Notes: generated by a model from the letters alone, not told the origin. Counted from the stretch's first letter, positions 8,401 to 16,299 are shown. The stretch is 64,000 nucleotides of DNA from Blastococcus sp. VKM Ac-2987 (GCF_026967805.1 NZ_JAPVBG010000002.1:324928-388927); one strand, 5' to 3'. Numbers and translations are program-made.

Positions 8401-8503
8401 AGTGCATCACAGCCTGCGGAGAAGGGGGCCCGCCCGTCAAGGCGGGGCACCTGCGGTGCAACGTGCTGCAGCCATCGGGACGGGCGTCGGCGAGACTGGC
8501 GGC

Positions 8504-9946
8504 ATGCCCGGCGCCCCCGTCCTCGTGGTCGGTGCCGGCCCGGTGGGCCTCACCGCGGCTCTGCTGCTGGCCCGGCGGGGGCTCGACGTCGTCGTCCTGG
8601 ACCGGCACGCGGCGCCCTACCCGCTGCCCCGTGCGGTCCACCTGGACGACGAGGTCTTCCGGGCGCTGCAGGCAGCCGGGGTGGCCGACGACGTCGCCGC
8701 GCGCTGCCGGCCGATGGCCGGGCTGCGGCTGCTGGACGGGGCGCACCGGGTGCTCGCGGAGTTCCGCCGGGCCCCGGACGCCGGTGCCCACGGCTGGCCG
8801 CAGGGCTCGTTCGTCCACCAGCCCGACCTGGAGGAGGTGCTGGCCGCCGCGGTGGCGTCGATGCCCGGGATCGAGGTGCACCGGGGCAGCGAGGTGACCG
8901 GGCTGGAGCAGGACGGCGGTCCCGTCACCGTCCGGGTGACCGACCGGGCCACCGGGGCGGACCGGTTCGTCCGGGCGGCGGCCGTGCTCGGGTGCGACGG
9001 CGCCGGCAGCACCGTGCGGGAGCTGATCGGGGCCCGGATGCGCGACCTCGGCCCGGCCGACCGCTGGCTCGTCGTCGACGTCCGGTCCCCCGAGCCGCTC
9101 GGGCTCTGGCCCGGGGTGCACCAGGTGTGCGACCCGCGCCGGGCGGCCACCTACATGCCGGTCACCGGCGACCGCTACCGCTGGGAGTTCCGGCTGGCCC
9201 CGGGGGAGACCGCCGAGGAGCTGGCCGACCCGGACCGGCTGGCGTCGCTGCTGGCGCCCGTCGCACGGGCGGCCGACGTCGAGGTGCTGCGGGCGGTCGA
9301 GTACACGTTCCGGGCGCAGGTCGCCGACCGCTGGCGCGACGGGCGGGTGCTCCTGGCCGGCGACGCCGCCCACCTCACCCCGCCGTTCGTGGGTCAGGGG
9401 CTGGGGCTCGGCCTGCGTGACGTGCACCAGCTCGCCTGGAAGCTGGCCGCCGTGCTGCGCGGGGAGGCGCCGGACGCGCTGCTGGACACCTACCAGGCCG
9501 AGCGGGAACCGCACGCCCGCGCGCTGATCCGGGTGGCGCTGCTGCTGGGCGCGCTGATGACCGGCGGCGGGCGGGGCGGCGCCGTCGCCCGGCGGGCCGT
9601 GCTGGCCGCCGTCCGGCGGATCCCCGCCGTGGCCCGGCTGGCCACCGGCAGCCGGACCCCGCCGCTGCCGCGCGGTCCGCTGGTGGCACGCCGGGGGCGG
9701 GCCGGCCGCCGGCTGGCCGGCACGCTGCTCCCGCAACCGGAGGTCCTCGTCGACGGCCGTCCCCGCCGGCTGGACGATGTCCTGGGCGACGGCTACGTCG
9801 AGATCGCCGCGGACCTCCGGATCCGCCGGCCCGACGGCACGGCGCTCCGGATCGAGGACCCGTCCGGGGTGCTCCGGCGCTGGCTGGGCGGGGTGGCGCT
9901 GGTCCGCGTCCGGCCCGACCGCATCGTCCGGTCCGTCCGCGTGTGA
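8504..9946 (+). CDS. FAD-dependent aromatic hydroxylase (MhpA/PheA-like)
   Basis: Class A flavoprotein monooxygenase of 480 residues, which hydroxylates aromatic rings using NAD(P)H and O2. Seen: N-terminal FAD-binding GAGPVGLTAALLLARRGLDV, the middle CDGAGSTVRELIG motif that contacts FAD and NAD(P)H, and GDAAHLTPPFVGQGLGLGLRD, the second FAD motif. The C-terminal 100 residues resemble the thioredoxin-like tail of MhpA/PheA hydroxylases but without an evident redox Cys pair. The start is ATG at 8504. It is divergent from the dehydrogenase; no ring-cleavage gene is nearby, so the substrate is unknown (3-(3-hydroxyphenyl)propionate-type hydroxylases are the closest named relatives I recognise). 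Confidence 0.8.
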   Translation: MPGAPVLVVGAGPVGLTAALLLARRGLDVVVLDRHAAPYPLPRAVHLDDEVFRALQAAGVADDVAARCRPMAGLRLLDGAHRVLAEFRRAPDAGAHGWPQGSFVHQPDLEEVLAAAVASMPGIEVHRGSEVTGLEQDGGPVTVRVTDRATGADRFVRAAAVLGCDGAGSTVRELIGARMRDLGPADRWLVVDVRSPEPLGLWPGVHQVCDPRRAATYMPVTGDRYRWEFRLAPGETAEELADPDRLASLLAPVARAADVEVLRAVEYTFRAQVADRWRDGRVLLAGDAAHLTPPFVGQGLGLGLRDVHQLAWKLAAVLRGEAPDALLDTYQAEREPHARALIRVALLLGALMTGGGRGGAVARRAVLAAVRRIPAVARLATGSRTPPLPRGPLVARRGRAGRRLAGTLLPQPEVLVDGRPRRLDDVLGDGYVEIAADLRIRRPDGTALRIEDPSGVLRRWLGGVALVRVRPDRIVRSVRV

Positions 9947-9973
9947 GCGGTCGACGCGGGGTACCGGCCCGCC

Positions 9974-10177
9974 ATGAACATCGACAAGGATCAGATCCTG
10001 CAGCTGCTGCGCTCCCAGGGTGACGACGCCAAGGCCGAGCAGGCCGACCAGGAGCTGCCCGGGCAGGTGGACACCGAGCGCGACGCCGGGCTGCTGCAGA
10101 AGTTCGGCATCGACCCGATGGACCTGGTGAAGAAGCTGGGCGGCGGCGGGGGGCTGGGCGGCCTGCTCGGTCGCTGA
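9974..10177 (+). CDS. Small conserved actinobacterial protein, unknown function
   Basis: A 67-residue protein starting with ATG at 9974. It has an acidic, Gln-rich helical N-terminal half (DQILQLLRSQGDDAKAEQAD), a middle ELPGQVDTERDAGLLQKFGIDP, and a glycine-rich C-terminal tail (LGGGGGLGGLLGR). I recognise the pattern as a small protein widespread in Actinobacteria but know no function. It is likely soluble, with no signal or membrane segment. It lies 27 bases after the monooxygenase stop and is convergent with the DUF1707 gene. Confidence 0.65.
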   Translation: MNIDKDQILQLLRSQGDDAKAEQADQELPGQVDTERDAGLLQKFGIDPMDLVKKLGGGGGLGGLLGR

Positions 10178-10193
10178 CGCCGGCGGCCGGGCC

Positions 10194-10619
10194 TCAGCTG
10201 CGGCCGGGACCCGGCCGGCCGATGCCGATCGCGTACAGCAGGCCGAGCACCGCGCCCGGGGGCAGGGCCACGTAGAGGAACCAGGGGTGCACCGGGCCGA
10301 CGGTGAACTCCAGGATGCCCCAGACCACCAGGTTCACCAGGCTGAGGCTGAGCCAGACGATGGTGAGCACCTTCATCGCCAGGCCCGCGGAGTCGTCGCG
10401 GAAGAACTGCGGAGGCCCGGGCGCCGGCGGGAGCGCGGGCAGATCGGCGGTGACGCGGGCCAGGTCGCCGCGGGTGCGGGACGCCCACACCGCCTGCACC
10501 CGCTGGTCGAACTCGCGCAGGTCCAGCTGACCGGCGTCGTGCGCACGCTGGAGCCCGGCCGCGACGTCCGCGCGCTCGGCGTCGGAGATGCGCAGGTCGT
10601 CGGGGCGCACCGGCTCCAT
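10194..10619 (-). CDS. DUF1707 domain membrane protein
   Basis: 141 residues. The first 50 residues match DUF1707 (LRISDAERADVAAGLQRAHDAGQLDLREFDQR), a small actinobacterial domain of unknown function often fused to membrane segments. Residues 80-102 and 107-128 are two predicted membrane helices (VLTIVWLSLSLVNLVVWGIL and a second hydrophobic run). Start: ATG at 10619. It ends 16 bases from the stop of the convergent small protein. No functional inference can be made beyond membrane location with a cytoplasmic DUF1707 domain. Confidence 0.8.
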   Translation of the reverse strand: MEPVRPDDLRISDAERADVAAGLQRAHDAGQLDLREFDQRVQAVWASRTRGDLARVTADLPALPPAPGPPQFFRDDSAGLAMKVLTIVWLSLSLVNLVVWGILEFTVGPVHPWFLYVALPPGAVLGLLYAIGIGRPGPGRS

Positions 10620-10684
10620 CACGCCGACATCCTGGCAGCCGGGGGACCTCCGGAGGTGGAGATCGCCCGGCCGGGGACGGCGGC

Positions 10685-11917
10685 TCAGGCCTCGCGGCGC
10701 CGGCGGGCGGGGGAGGTGGCCAGCAGGGCGTTCTCGACGGCGGTGTCGCCCAGCGCCCGCTCGAAGCCCGGCGGGACCACGAGGTCGTCGCGGGACAGGT
10801 CGGAGACCTCCGGGCGGCCGAGGCCGACCATCGCCGAGCCGAGCCCGTCGCGCAGCAGGTCGAGGACGTTCTCCACGCCGGCCTGCCCGTTGGCGGCCAG
10901 GCCCCACAGGTAGGCCCGCCCGATCATGACGGCCTTCGCGCCCAGGGCGAGGGCCTTGGCGACGTCGCCGCCGCGCCGGATGCCGCCGTCGAGCAGCACC
11001 TCGATCTGGTCCCCCACCGCCTCGGCCACCGCCGGGAGCGCGCGGATCGAGGCGGGGGTGCCGTCGAGGTTGTTGCCGCCGTGGTTGGAGACCGAGATGG
11101 CGGTGACCCCGGCGTCGACGGCGCGCTTGGCGTCGTCGACCCGCATGACGCCCTTGAGCATGAACGGGCCGTCCCACTGCGAGCGCAGCCAGGCGACGTC
11201 CTCCCAGGTGGGCATCGGGGAGGCGTTCCACATGCCGTAGGCGCCGAAGAACGTGGGCGCCGGCTCGCCCGGGGTCGCCACCATGTTCGGCACGGAGAGG
11301 TCGGGGATCTTCCCGGCCTTCGCGAAGTCGAGCAGCCAGCGCGGCTTGGCCAGCACCTGCGGCGCGTACTTCCGGGCGGCCTCGAAGTCGATCTTCTCCG
11401 GGATGAACGGGCTGCCCCAGTCGCGGCCGTAGGCGAACGACCAGTCGAGGGTGGCGATCATCCCGACGGCGCCGGCCCTCCGGGCCCGCTCCATGCGGGC
11501 GAGCATCTCCTCGCGGCTGCCCACCCAGTACATCTGGAAGAACGTCTGCGGGTTGGCCGCCACGACCTCCTCGATCGGCTTGCTGGCGAAGGAGGACAGC
11601 CCCATGGCCACCCCGCGGGCAGCCGCGGCGCGGGCGACGGCCACCTCGCCGTCCGGGTGGACGGCCTGCACGCCGGTCGGGCTGATCAGGACGGGCATCG
11701 ACATGGGCTGGCCCATGACGGTCACGGCCATGTTCCGCTCGTTGGCCAGCCCCGCGGTGTGGGGCGAGAAGCCGATCTCGGCGAACGCGGCGAGGTTGTC
11801 CTCCAGCGTCAGCCCGCGCTCGGATCCGGCGACCAGCGCGCCGTAGACGCCCTTGGGCAGCCGCTTCTTCGCGCGCCGCTGCGCCTCGGCGACCGATTCG
11901 AACCACGCGTTGGCCAT
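10685..11917 (-). CDS. mftD: Mycofactocin system FMN-dependent dehydrogenase MftD
   Basis: FMN-dependent alpha-hydroxy-acid dehydrogenase fold, 410 residues. MftD oxidatively deaminates the 3-amino-5-[(p-hydroxyphenyl)methyl]-4,4-dimethyl-2-pyrrolidinone intermediate (AHDP) to give the redox-active alpha-keto amide of premycofactocin. Seen: TGVQAVHPDGEVAVARAAAARG, LDWSFAYGRDWG, the active-site region SNHGGNNLDG, and FMN-phosphate motif LLDGGIRRGGDVAKALALGAKAVMIGR (in parts). Start: ATG at 11917 after a clear AGGAGG. It is transcribed away from mftABC, unlike the compact mftABCDEF order; a palindrome that could bind MftR lies 57 bases upstream. Confidence 0.93.
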   Translation of the reverse strand: MANAWFESVAEAQRRAKKRLPKGVYGALVAGSERGLTLEDNLAAFAEIGFSPHTAGLANERNMAVTVMGQPMSMPVLISPTGVQAVHPDGEVAVARAAAARGVAMGLSSFASKPIEEVVAANPQTFFQMYWVGSREEMLARMERARRAGAVGMIATLDWSFAYGRDWGSPFIPEKIDFEAARKYAPQVLAKPRWLLDFAKAGKIPDLSVPNMVATPGEPAPTFFGAYGMWNASPMPTWEDVAWLRSQWDGPFMLKGVMRVDDAKRAVDAGVTAISVSNHGGNNLDGTPASIRALPAVAEAVGDQIEVLLDGGIRRGGDVAKALALGAKAVMIGRAYLWGLAANGQAGVENVLDLLRDGLGSAMVGLGRPEVSDLSRDDLVVPPGFERALGDTAVENALLATSPARRRREA

Positions 11918-11973
11918 CGGAACCTCCTCGTCGGCCCGGGTCGACCGGGCTGGTGGGCCGGCCCGACGGCCGG

Positions 11974-11988
11974 TGACACTGAGTGCCA
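11974..11988. promoter_or_regulatory. Candidate MftR operator upstream of mftD
   Basis: TGACACTGAGTGCCA is a near-perfect palindrome (6 of 7 base pairs around a central G), starting 57 bases upstream of the mftD start. A matching site lies upstream of mftA; both fit TGRCACYGRGTGYCA. Two such sites bracketing the mftR gene suggest binding by that TetR regulator (inference). Confidence 0.55.
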
Positions 11989-12046
11989 CGCTACTGCCGC
12001 GGATGAGACCGCGGCCACACGGGGCCCTGTCCGCTGCCCCGGCGGG

Positions 12047-12643
12047 TCAGCCGCGCAGGCTCGGGAAGCCGCCCGACATCTCGGCGAAGGCCAGGCGCAG
12101 GTGTGCGGCCAGGCTGGAGTCGCCGTCGGCCAGCCAGGCCTCGAAGGCGGTGGTGGCCGCGGCCCGGGTGCTCGCGGCGACCAGCCGGGGGAGCAGGCCG
12201 GACGCGGGCGTCCCGGTCCGCGCCGCCACGTGCCGGGCCACCACGCGGTCCACCTCGGCGAACCGCAGCTGGCTGTGCGCCAGCAGCGCGGGCTCGGTGA
12301 GGATCAGCCGCATGCGCTCGCGCAGCAGCGGCAGCTCGGCCTCCGGGTAGTCGTTGACCTCGACGTAGGCGGCGCACACCGAGGTGAGCACCGGCGAGGC
12401 GGGGTCGGCCGCGGCGAGCAGCTCCTCGAGCCGGCTCACGTGCCCGGCGAAGTCCCCCCACACGGCGTCGGCCTTGGTCGGGAAGTAGCGGAAGAAGGTG
12501 CGGCGGCTGATCCCGGCCGAATCGGCCACCTCGTCGCTGGTGACGTCCTCGAACCCGCGGACGGTGAACAGGTCGAGGGCCGCGCGCTCCACGCGGGCGC
12601 GCCCCGCCGGCAGCGCCGCCGGCACCGTCCTCGTCTCGGCCAC
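12047..12643 (-). CDS. mftR: Mycofactocin system TetR-family regulator MftR
   Basis: TetR-family repressor of 198 residues. The N-terminal helix-turn-helix lies at residues 15-62 (ALDLFTVRGFEDVTSDEVAD, then AGISRRTFFRYFPTKADAVW); the C-terminal ligand domain is less conserved. MftR of mycobacteria represses the mft genes and responds to acyl-CoA (family knowledge). Start: GTG at 12643; farther starts would run over the mftA promoter. It is divergent from mftABC and in the same direction as mftD, which starts 129 bases downstream of its stop behind its own palindrome. The call rests on TetR type plus position between mftD and mftA. Confidence 0.85.
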   Translation of the reverse strand: MAETRTVPAALPAGRARVERAALDLFTVRGFEDVTSDEVADSAGISRRTFFRYFPTKADAVWGDFAGHVSRLEELLAAADPASPVLTSVCAAYVEVNDYPEAELPLLRERMRLILTEPALLAHSQLRFAEVDRVVARHVAARTGTPASGLLPRLVAASTRAAATTAFEAWLADGDSSLAAHLRLAFAEMSGGFPSLRG

Positions 12644-12711
12644 GCAGGCATTCTGCCCGGCGGCCCCGCCCGGGGCGTGCGGCCGGACACGTGGGGACCC
12701 GCTCTTGCCCC

Positions 12712-12726
12712 TGGCACCGGGTGTCA
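12712..12726. promoter_or_regulatory. Candidate MftR operator upstream of mftA
   Basis: TGGCACCGGGTGTCA, palindromic with one mismatch, centred 52 bases upstream of the mftA start and 76 bases upstream of the mftR start, so it could control both divergent genes. It shares the pattern TGRCACYGRGTGYCA with the site upstream of mftD. Confidence 0.55.
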
Positions 12727-12770
12727 CTAACGTCCGCCCCGACCATGTGACCGCGTTCACGGAGGCCCCC

Positions 12771-12890
12771 ATGCCCGAGCCCACCCAGACCGACGTCGTC
12801 GTCCCCGAGGCGCCCGCTACGGAGGAGGCCCTCGTCGAGGAGTCGCTCGTCGAGGAGGTCTCCATCGACGGCATGTGCGGCGTCTACTGA
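12771..12890 (+). CDS. mftA: Mycofactocin precursor peptide MftA
   Basis: Ribosomally made 39-residue precursor. The last residues IDGMCGVY are the family hallmark: MftC decarboxylates the C-terminal Tyr and links it to the preceding Val, and MftE releases the Val-Tyr-derived core. The Glu-rich leader (residues 1-30) is the binding region for MftB and carries a duplicated Leu-Val-Glu-Glu segment. Start: ATG at 12771 with GGAGG 5 bases upstream. mftB starts 11 bases after the stop. The leader appears longer than the roughly 30-residue precursors I know. Confidence 0.96.
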   Translation: MPEPTQTDVVVPEAPATEEALVEESLVEEVSIDGMCGVY

Positions 12891-12901
12891 GCCGGCGCCC
12901 G

Positions 12902-13195
12902 ATGACCGCACCCGCCGGGGTTGCTTTCGACGCCGACCTGCCCTGGCGGAGGGCCGGGTCCGTGGCCCTCCGGCCGGAGCCGTTCGGCGCGCTGGTCTAC
13001 CACTTCGGCAACCGGAAGCTCTCCTTCCTGAAGTCGAAGACCCTGGTCGCCGTCGTCGAGGCGCTGGCCGAGCACCCCAGCGCCGCGGCCACGCTGACCG
13101 CGTGCGGCGTCCCCGACGCCCAGCGCGGTGCCTACGTGAAGGCACTGGCCGACCTCGCCCGCTCGCAGATGATCGAACGCCGGGAGACCCCGTGA
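12902..13195 (+). CDS. mftB: Mycofactocin precursor recognition protein MftB
   Basis: PqqD-like RiPP recognition element chaperone, 97 residues. It binds the MftA leader and presents it to the radical SAM enzyme MftC. Seen: WRRAGSVALRPEPFGALVYHFGNRKLSFLK, the conserved MftB/PqqD start (shown in parts), and a helical C-terminus AYVKALADLARSQMIERR. Start: ATG at 12902, 11 bases after the mftA stop. The stop overlaps the GTG of mftC by 4 bases (GTGA), so B and C are translationally coupled, as expected for proteins acting together on the peptide. Confidence 0.95.
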   Translation: MTAPAGVAFDADLPWRRAGSVALRPEPFGALVYHFGNRKLSFLKSKTLVAVVEALAEHPSAAATLTACGVPDAQRGAYVKALADLARSQMIERRETP

Positions 13196-14427
13196 CCGCC
13201 CTTCTGCCGCCCCGCCCGCCCGCACCCGAGCGCCCCGTCGGCGGCCGGTTGATCGACCAGTTCGAGTACGGCCTCGATGCGCCGATCTGCCTGACCTGGG
13301 AGCTCACCTACGCCTGCAACCTGGCGTGCGCCCACTGCCTGTCCTCGTCGGGACGGCGGGACCCGCGCGAGCTGTCCACCGCCGAGGCCGAGGCGGTCAT
13401 CGACGAGCTGCAGCGGATGCAGGTCTTCTACGTCAACGTCGGCGGCGGCGAGCCGACCGTGCGGCCGGACTTCTGGCACCTGCTCGACTACGCCATCGGG
13501 CACGACGTCGGCGTCAAGTTCTCCACCAACGGCATCAAGCTGGACAAGGCCCGCGCCGCGCAGCTGGCCCGCACCGACTACGTCGACGTGCAGATCTCCC
13601 TGGACGGCGCCACCGCCGAGGTGAACGACCGGGTCCGCGGCACCGGCTCCTACGCCACGGCGATCCGCGCGCTGGAGAACCTGGCCGAGGCCGGGATGAA
13701 GGACTTCAAGGTCTCCGTCGTCGTCACCCGGGAGAACGCCGGCCAGCTCGACGAGTTCAAGGCGCTCACCGACTCCTTCGGTGCGCAGCTGCGGATCACC
13801 CGGCTGCGGCCCTCGGGCCGCGGGGCCGACGTCTGGGACCAGCTGCACCCCACGATGGCCCAGCAGAAGGACCTGTACTCCTGGCTGCTGGCCAACGGCG
13901 AGAAGGTGCTCACCGGCGACTCGTTCTTCCACCTGTCGGCCTTCGGCGAGGCCCTGCCGGGGCTGAACCTCTGCGGCGCCGGGCGGGTGGTCTGCCTGAT
14001 CGACCCGGTGGGCGACGTCTACGCCTGCCCGTTCGCCATCCACGAGAACTTCCTCGCCGGCAACGTCCGCGACGAGGGCGGTTTCCAGCGGGTGTGGCAG
14101 TCCAGCGAGCTGTTCGCCGACCTGCGCAACCCGCAGACCGGGGGCGCGTGCACCAAGTGCGCGCACTTCGACGCCTGCCGCGGCGGGTGCATGGCGGCGA
14201 AGTTCTTCACCGGCCTGCCGCTGGACGGCCCCGACCCCGAGTGCGTGCAGGGCTACGGGGAGACGGCGCTGGCCGCCCGCGACCTCGAGCTGGTGGCACC
14301 CAGGAGCTCCGTCGACCACTCGCACACGGGTCCGGTCCGCGGGCAGCCCACGCTGCTCGGCATGCCCGCGCTGCCCCCCGCCAAGATCTGCGACGAGTCG
14401 CCGCTCGCGGGCCTCGACCTGCGCTGA
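13192..14427 (+). CDS. mftC: Mycofactocin radical SAM maturase MftC
   Basis: Radical SAM/SPASM enzyme, 411 residues. It oxidatively decarboxylates the terminal Tyr of MftA and then forms a C-C bond to Val. Seen: the CX3CX2C cluster motif CNLACAHC (Cys42, Cys46, Cys49), GGGEP and SLDGA of the SAM barrel, and C-terminal SPASM cysteines (CGAGRVVCLIDPVGDVYACPF; CTKCAHFDACRGGC). Start: GTG at 13192 overlapping mftB. The C-terminal tail (residues 365-411, Pro-rich, with CDESPLAGLDLR) follows the SPASM domain. A strong terminator follows, so mftABC form one short operon. Confidence 0.96.
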   Translation: MTALLPPRPPAPERPVGGRLIDQFEYGLDAPICLTWELTYACNLACAHCLSSSGRRDPRELSTAEAEAVIDELQRMQVFYVNVGGGEPTVRPDFWHLLDYAIGHDVGVKFSTNGIKLDKARAAQLARTDYVDVQISLDGATAEVNDRVRGTGSYATAIRALENLAEAGMKDFKVSVVVTRENAGQLDEFKALTDSFGAQLRITRLRPSGRGADVWDQLHPTMAQQKDLYSWLLANGEKVLTGDSFFHLSAFGEALPGLNLCGAGRVVCLIDPVGDVYACPFAIHENFLAGNVRDEGGFQRVWQSSELFADLRNPQTGGACTKCAHFDACRGGCMAAKFFTGLPLDGPDPECVQGYGETALAARDLELVAPRSSVDHSHTGPVRGQPTLLGMPALPPAKICDESPLAGLDLR

Positions 14428-14430
14428 CCC

Positions 14431-14462
14431 CCCGGTGCCGGCCCCCGCGGGCCGGCACCGGG
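14431..14462. terminator. Terminator between mftC and convergent FMN-binding gene
   Basis: Perfect 14-base stem CCCGGTGCCGGCCC / GGGCCGGCACCGGG with a 4-base loop, starting 3 bases after the mftC stop and 11 bases before the end of the convergent gene. It closes the mftABC operon. Confidence 0.75.
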
Positions 14463-14472
14463 CGGCCACCGG

Positions 14473-14952
14473 CTAGAGGTCGACCTTCTTGTTCTCCCCG
14501 GCGTCGATCCGCTCGCCGGTGGCCTTGGCCTTCACGAAGCTGAACGCGGTGGCCAGCCGGCCGCCCGGGCTGTCCCAGTACTCCGCGGAGTCGCCCTCGA
14601 CCTTGATCAGGACGACGTCGGGGTCCTCGGGCCCGTTCGGGAACCACGCCTCCACGCCGCCGTTCCACAGCTCCTTCTTCTTCGCGGTGTCGTCGACCAC
14701 GCGGGCGTGCCCGGTCAGCGACACCCAGGTGCCACCGGAGCCGACGCCGACGTTGACCTGCGGGGACGCCGCGATGTGCGCCACCGGGTGCGAGTGGCGC
14801 TCGGCGAAGAACCACAGGTCGCCGTCGAACCCGACCTCCTGCAGCGTCATCGGGCGGCTGGTGAGCTTGCCGCCGGGGGAGACCGTGGTGAGGAAGCCGA
14901 AGCGCTCCCCCTTGATCAGCTCGGCGACCTTGCGGGTGTCCTCGGTACTCAT
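14473..14952 (-). CDS. Pyridoxamine 5'-phosphate oxidase-like (general stress protein 26 type) protein
   Basis: 159 residues of the split-barrel flavin/F420-binding fold, GSP26 type. Seen: ELIKGERFGFLTTVSPGGKL, SRPMTLQEVGFDGDLWFF, and the C-terminal LIKVEGDSAEYWDSPGG typical of this family. These proteins bind FMN, FAD or heme cofactors; the catalysed reaction is generally unknown. Start: ATG at 14952. It lies within the mycofactocin region, but its direction and the terminator separate it from mftC. A stress-related flavin protein is the safest description. Confidence 0.8.
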   Translation of the reverse strand: MSTEDTRKVAELIKGERFGFLTTVSPGGKLTSRPMTLQEVGFDGDLWFFAERHSHPVAHIAASPQVNVGVGSGGTWVSLTGHARVVDDTAKKKELWNGGVEAWFPNGPEDPDVVLIKVEGDSAEYWDSPGGRLATAFSFVKAKATGERIDAGENKKVDL

Positions 14953-14990
14953 GCCCGGGCTCGTGCCCACAGCGGTCCCGCCCGACACCC

Positions 14991-15368
14991 TCACCGCGCG
15001 TCGAGATACCGCCAGGCGCCGTCCTCCCGCGCGAACCGGCTGACCTCGTGCTGGCTGCCGCGCTCGCCGCCGGCGACGTACCAGGCGCGGAACTCCACCG
15101 TCCCCTCCGCGGCGAGCAGCCCGCCGCCGGTGGTGGCGAGCACGTCCAGCCCCGTCCAGCGCACCGCCGGGTCCGGCTCCACCGAGGCCGGGCGGGTGGT
15201 GGAGTGCCAGCTGGCCAGCAGGTAGGCGGCGTCGCCGAGGGCGAAGGCGCTGTACCGCGAGCGCATCAGCTGCTCGGCGGTCGCCGCCGGCGCCGTGCCG
15301 TCGTGCCGCGGCCCGCAGCACTCGGCGTAGGGCAGTCCGGTCCCGCAGGGGCAGCGACGAGGAGGCAC
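14991..15368 (-). CDS. YchJ/UPF0225-family SEC-C motif protein
   Basis: 125 residues starting at GTG 15368. The N-terminus carries a zinc-binding SEC-C motif CPCGTGLPYAECCG, followed by the YchJ domain (AEQLMRSRYSAFALGDAAYLL, a stretch seen whole in the family) and TVEFRAWYV. YchJ proteins are small, NTF2-like and of unknown biochemical role. The stop is 39 bases upstream of the FMN-binding gene, so the two may be co-transcribed. No alternative start gives a longer recognisable N-terminus. Confidence 0.85.
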   Translation of the reverse strand: MPPRRCPCGTGLPYAECCGPRHDGTAPAATAEQLMRSRYSAFALGDAAYLLASWHSTTRPASVEPDPAVRWTGLDVLATTGGGLLAAEGTVEFRAWYVAGGERGSQHEVSRFAREDGAWRYLDAR

Positions 15369-15528
15369 GGACCGAGTGTCCCCACCGCGCCCGTCGCCCG
15401 CCCGGACGGGGGATCCCCGCACTTCAGACCCGGCCGCCACCTGCCGATACCAGGGGCGATGGCGGGCGCCCCGGGCGTCCGCGGCCGGCCGGAGATCCCG
15501 GCCGGTACCGGTGGTGCAGGAGGACGGC

Positions 15529-16299
15529 GTGGTCAAGGTGCTCGTGGTCGAGGACGAGGACACGACCCGTCTGATGCTGGAGCGGCGGCTGACCTGGGCG
15601 GGCTACCGCGTCCGCGTCGCCGACTCGGCGGACGACGCGCTGGCCGCGGTCGGCGGCGCGTTCACCCCCGACGTCGTGGTGACCGACATGTTCATGCCCG
15701 GCGGCAGCGGTCTCAGCCTGGTGACCGCGCTGCGCGCGGACCCGGGCTGCGCCGAGCTCCCGGTCATCTTCCTGAGCGGCCGGGCGCTGCCCGGGGACGT
15801 CTCCGCCGGCCGCTCGCTGGGCGCCACCTACCTGGCCAAGCCGTGCGCCCTGGCCGATCTCGCCCAGGCGATCGACGCGGCCGCGGGCGCGACCACCGAC
15901 GAGCTGGAGGACGTCGTCCGCCGGCGGCTCGGCGACGTCGCCGGGGTGGAGGAGGAGGCCGAGCGGGCCTTCACCGCCCGGCTCCTGCGCACCTTCGTCG
16001 CGGCCGCCCCGGCCGGGCTGGCGGCCCTGGAGCGGGCGGCGGCGACCGCCGACGCGGCCGGCGTCGAGGCGGCCGCCCACCGGCTGGCCGGCGGCGCGGG
16101 GACCCTCGGCGCGGACGCGCTGGCCGCGGCCTGCCGGTCGCTCGAGGAGCGCGGGCGGGAGGGCGACGTCGCGGACGTGGCGGCCGCCGTCGGCACCGTG
16201 GCCGAGCAGCTCGCGCGGACCTGCGAGGTCTTCGCCGGGCTCGCCGAGGAGCTGGAGGAGGACGTCCTCGTCGTCGAGGACCCGGCCCCGGTGGCCTGA
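15529..16299 (+). CDS. Response regulator receiver fused to Hpt domain
   Basis: 256 residues. Residues 1-120 are a receiver domain: acidic pocket E8/D9, phospho-acceptor Asp53 in VVVTDMFMPGG and Lys104 in YLAKP. Residues 140-225 form a histidine phosphotransfer domain with His184 in HRLAGGAGTLG, the usual HxLxGxxxxxG site. There is no DNA-binding domain, so it should pass phosphate on within a phosphorelay. Start: GTG at 15529, 5 bases after AGGAGG. No sensor kinase is in the window, so partners are unknown. It precedes the ABC exporter by 80 bases. Confidence 0.82.
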   Translation: MVKVLVVEDEDTTRLMLERRLTWAGYRVRVADSADDALAAVGGAFTPDVVVTDMFMPGGSGLSLVTALRADPGCAELPVIFLSGRALPGDVSAGRSLGATYLAKPCALADLAQAIDAAAGATTDELEDVVRRRLGDVAGVEEEAERAFTARLLRTFVAAAPAGLAALERAAATADAAGVEAAAHRLAGGAGTLGADALAAACRSLEERGREGDVADVAAAVGTVAEQLARTCEVFAGLAEELEEDVLVVEDPAPVA

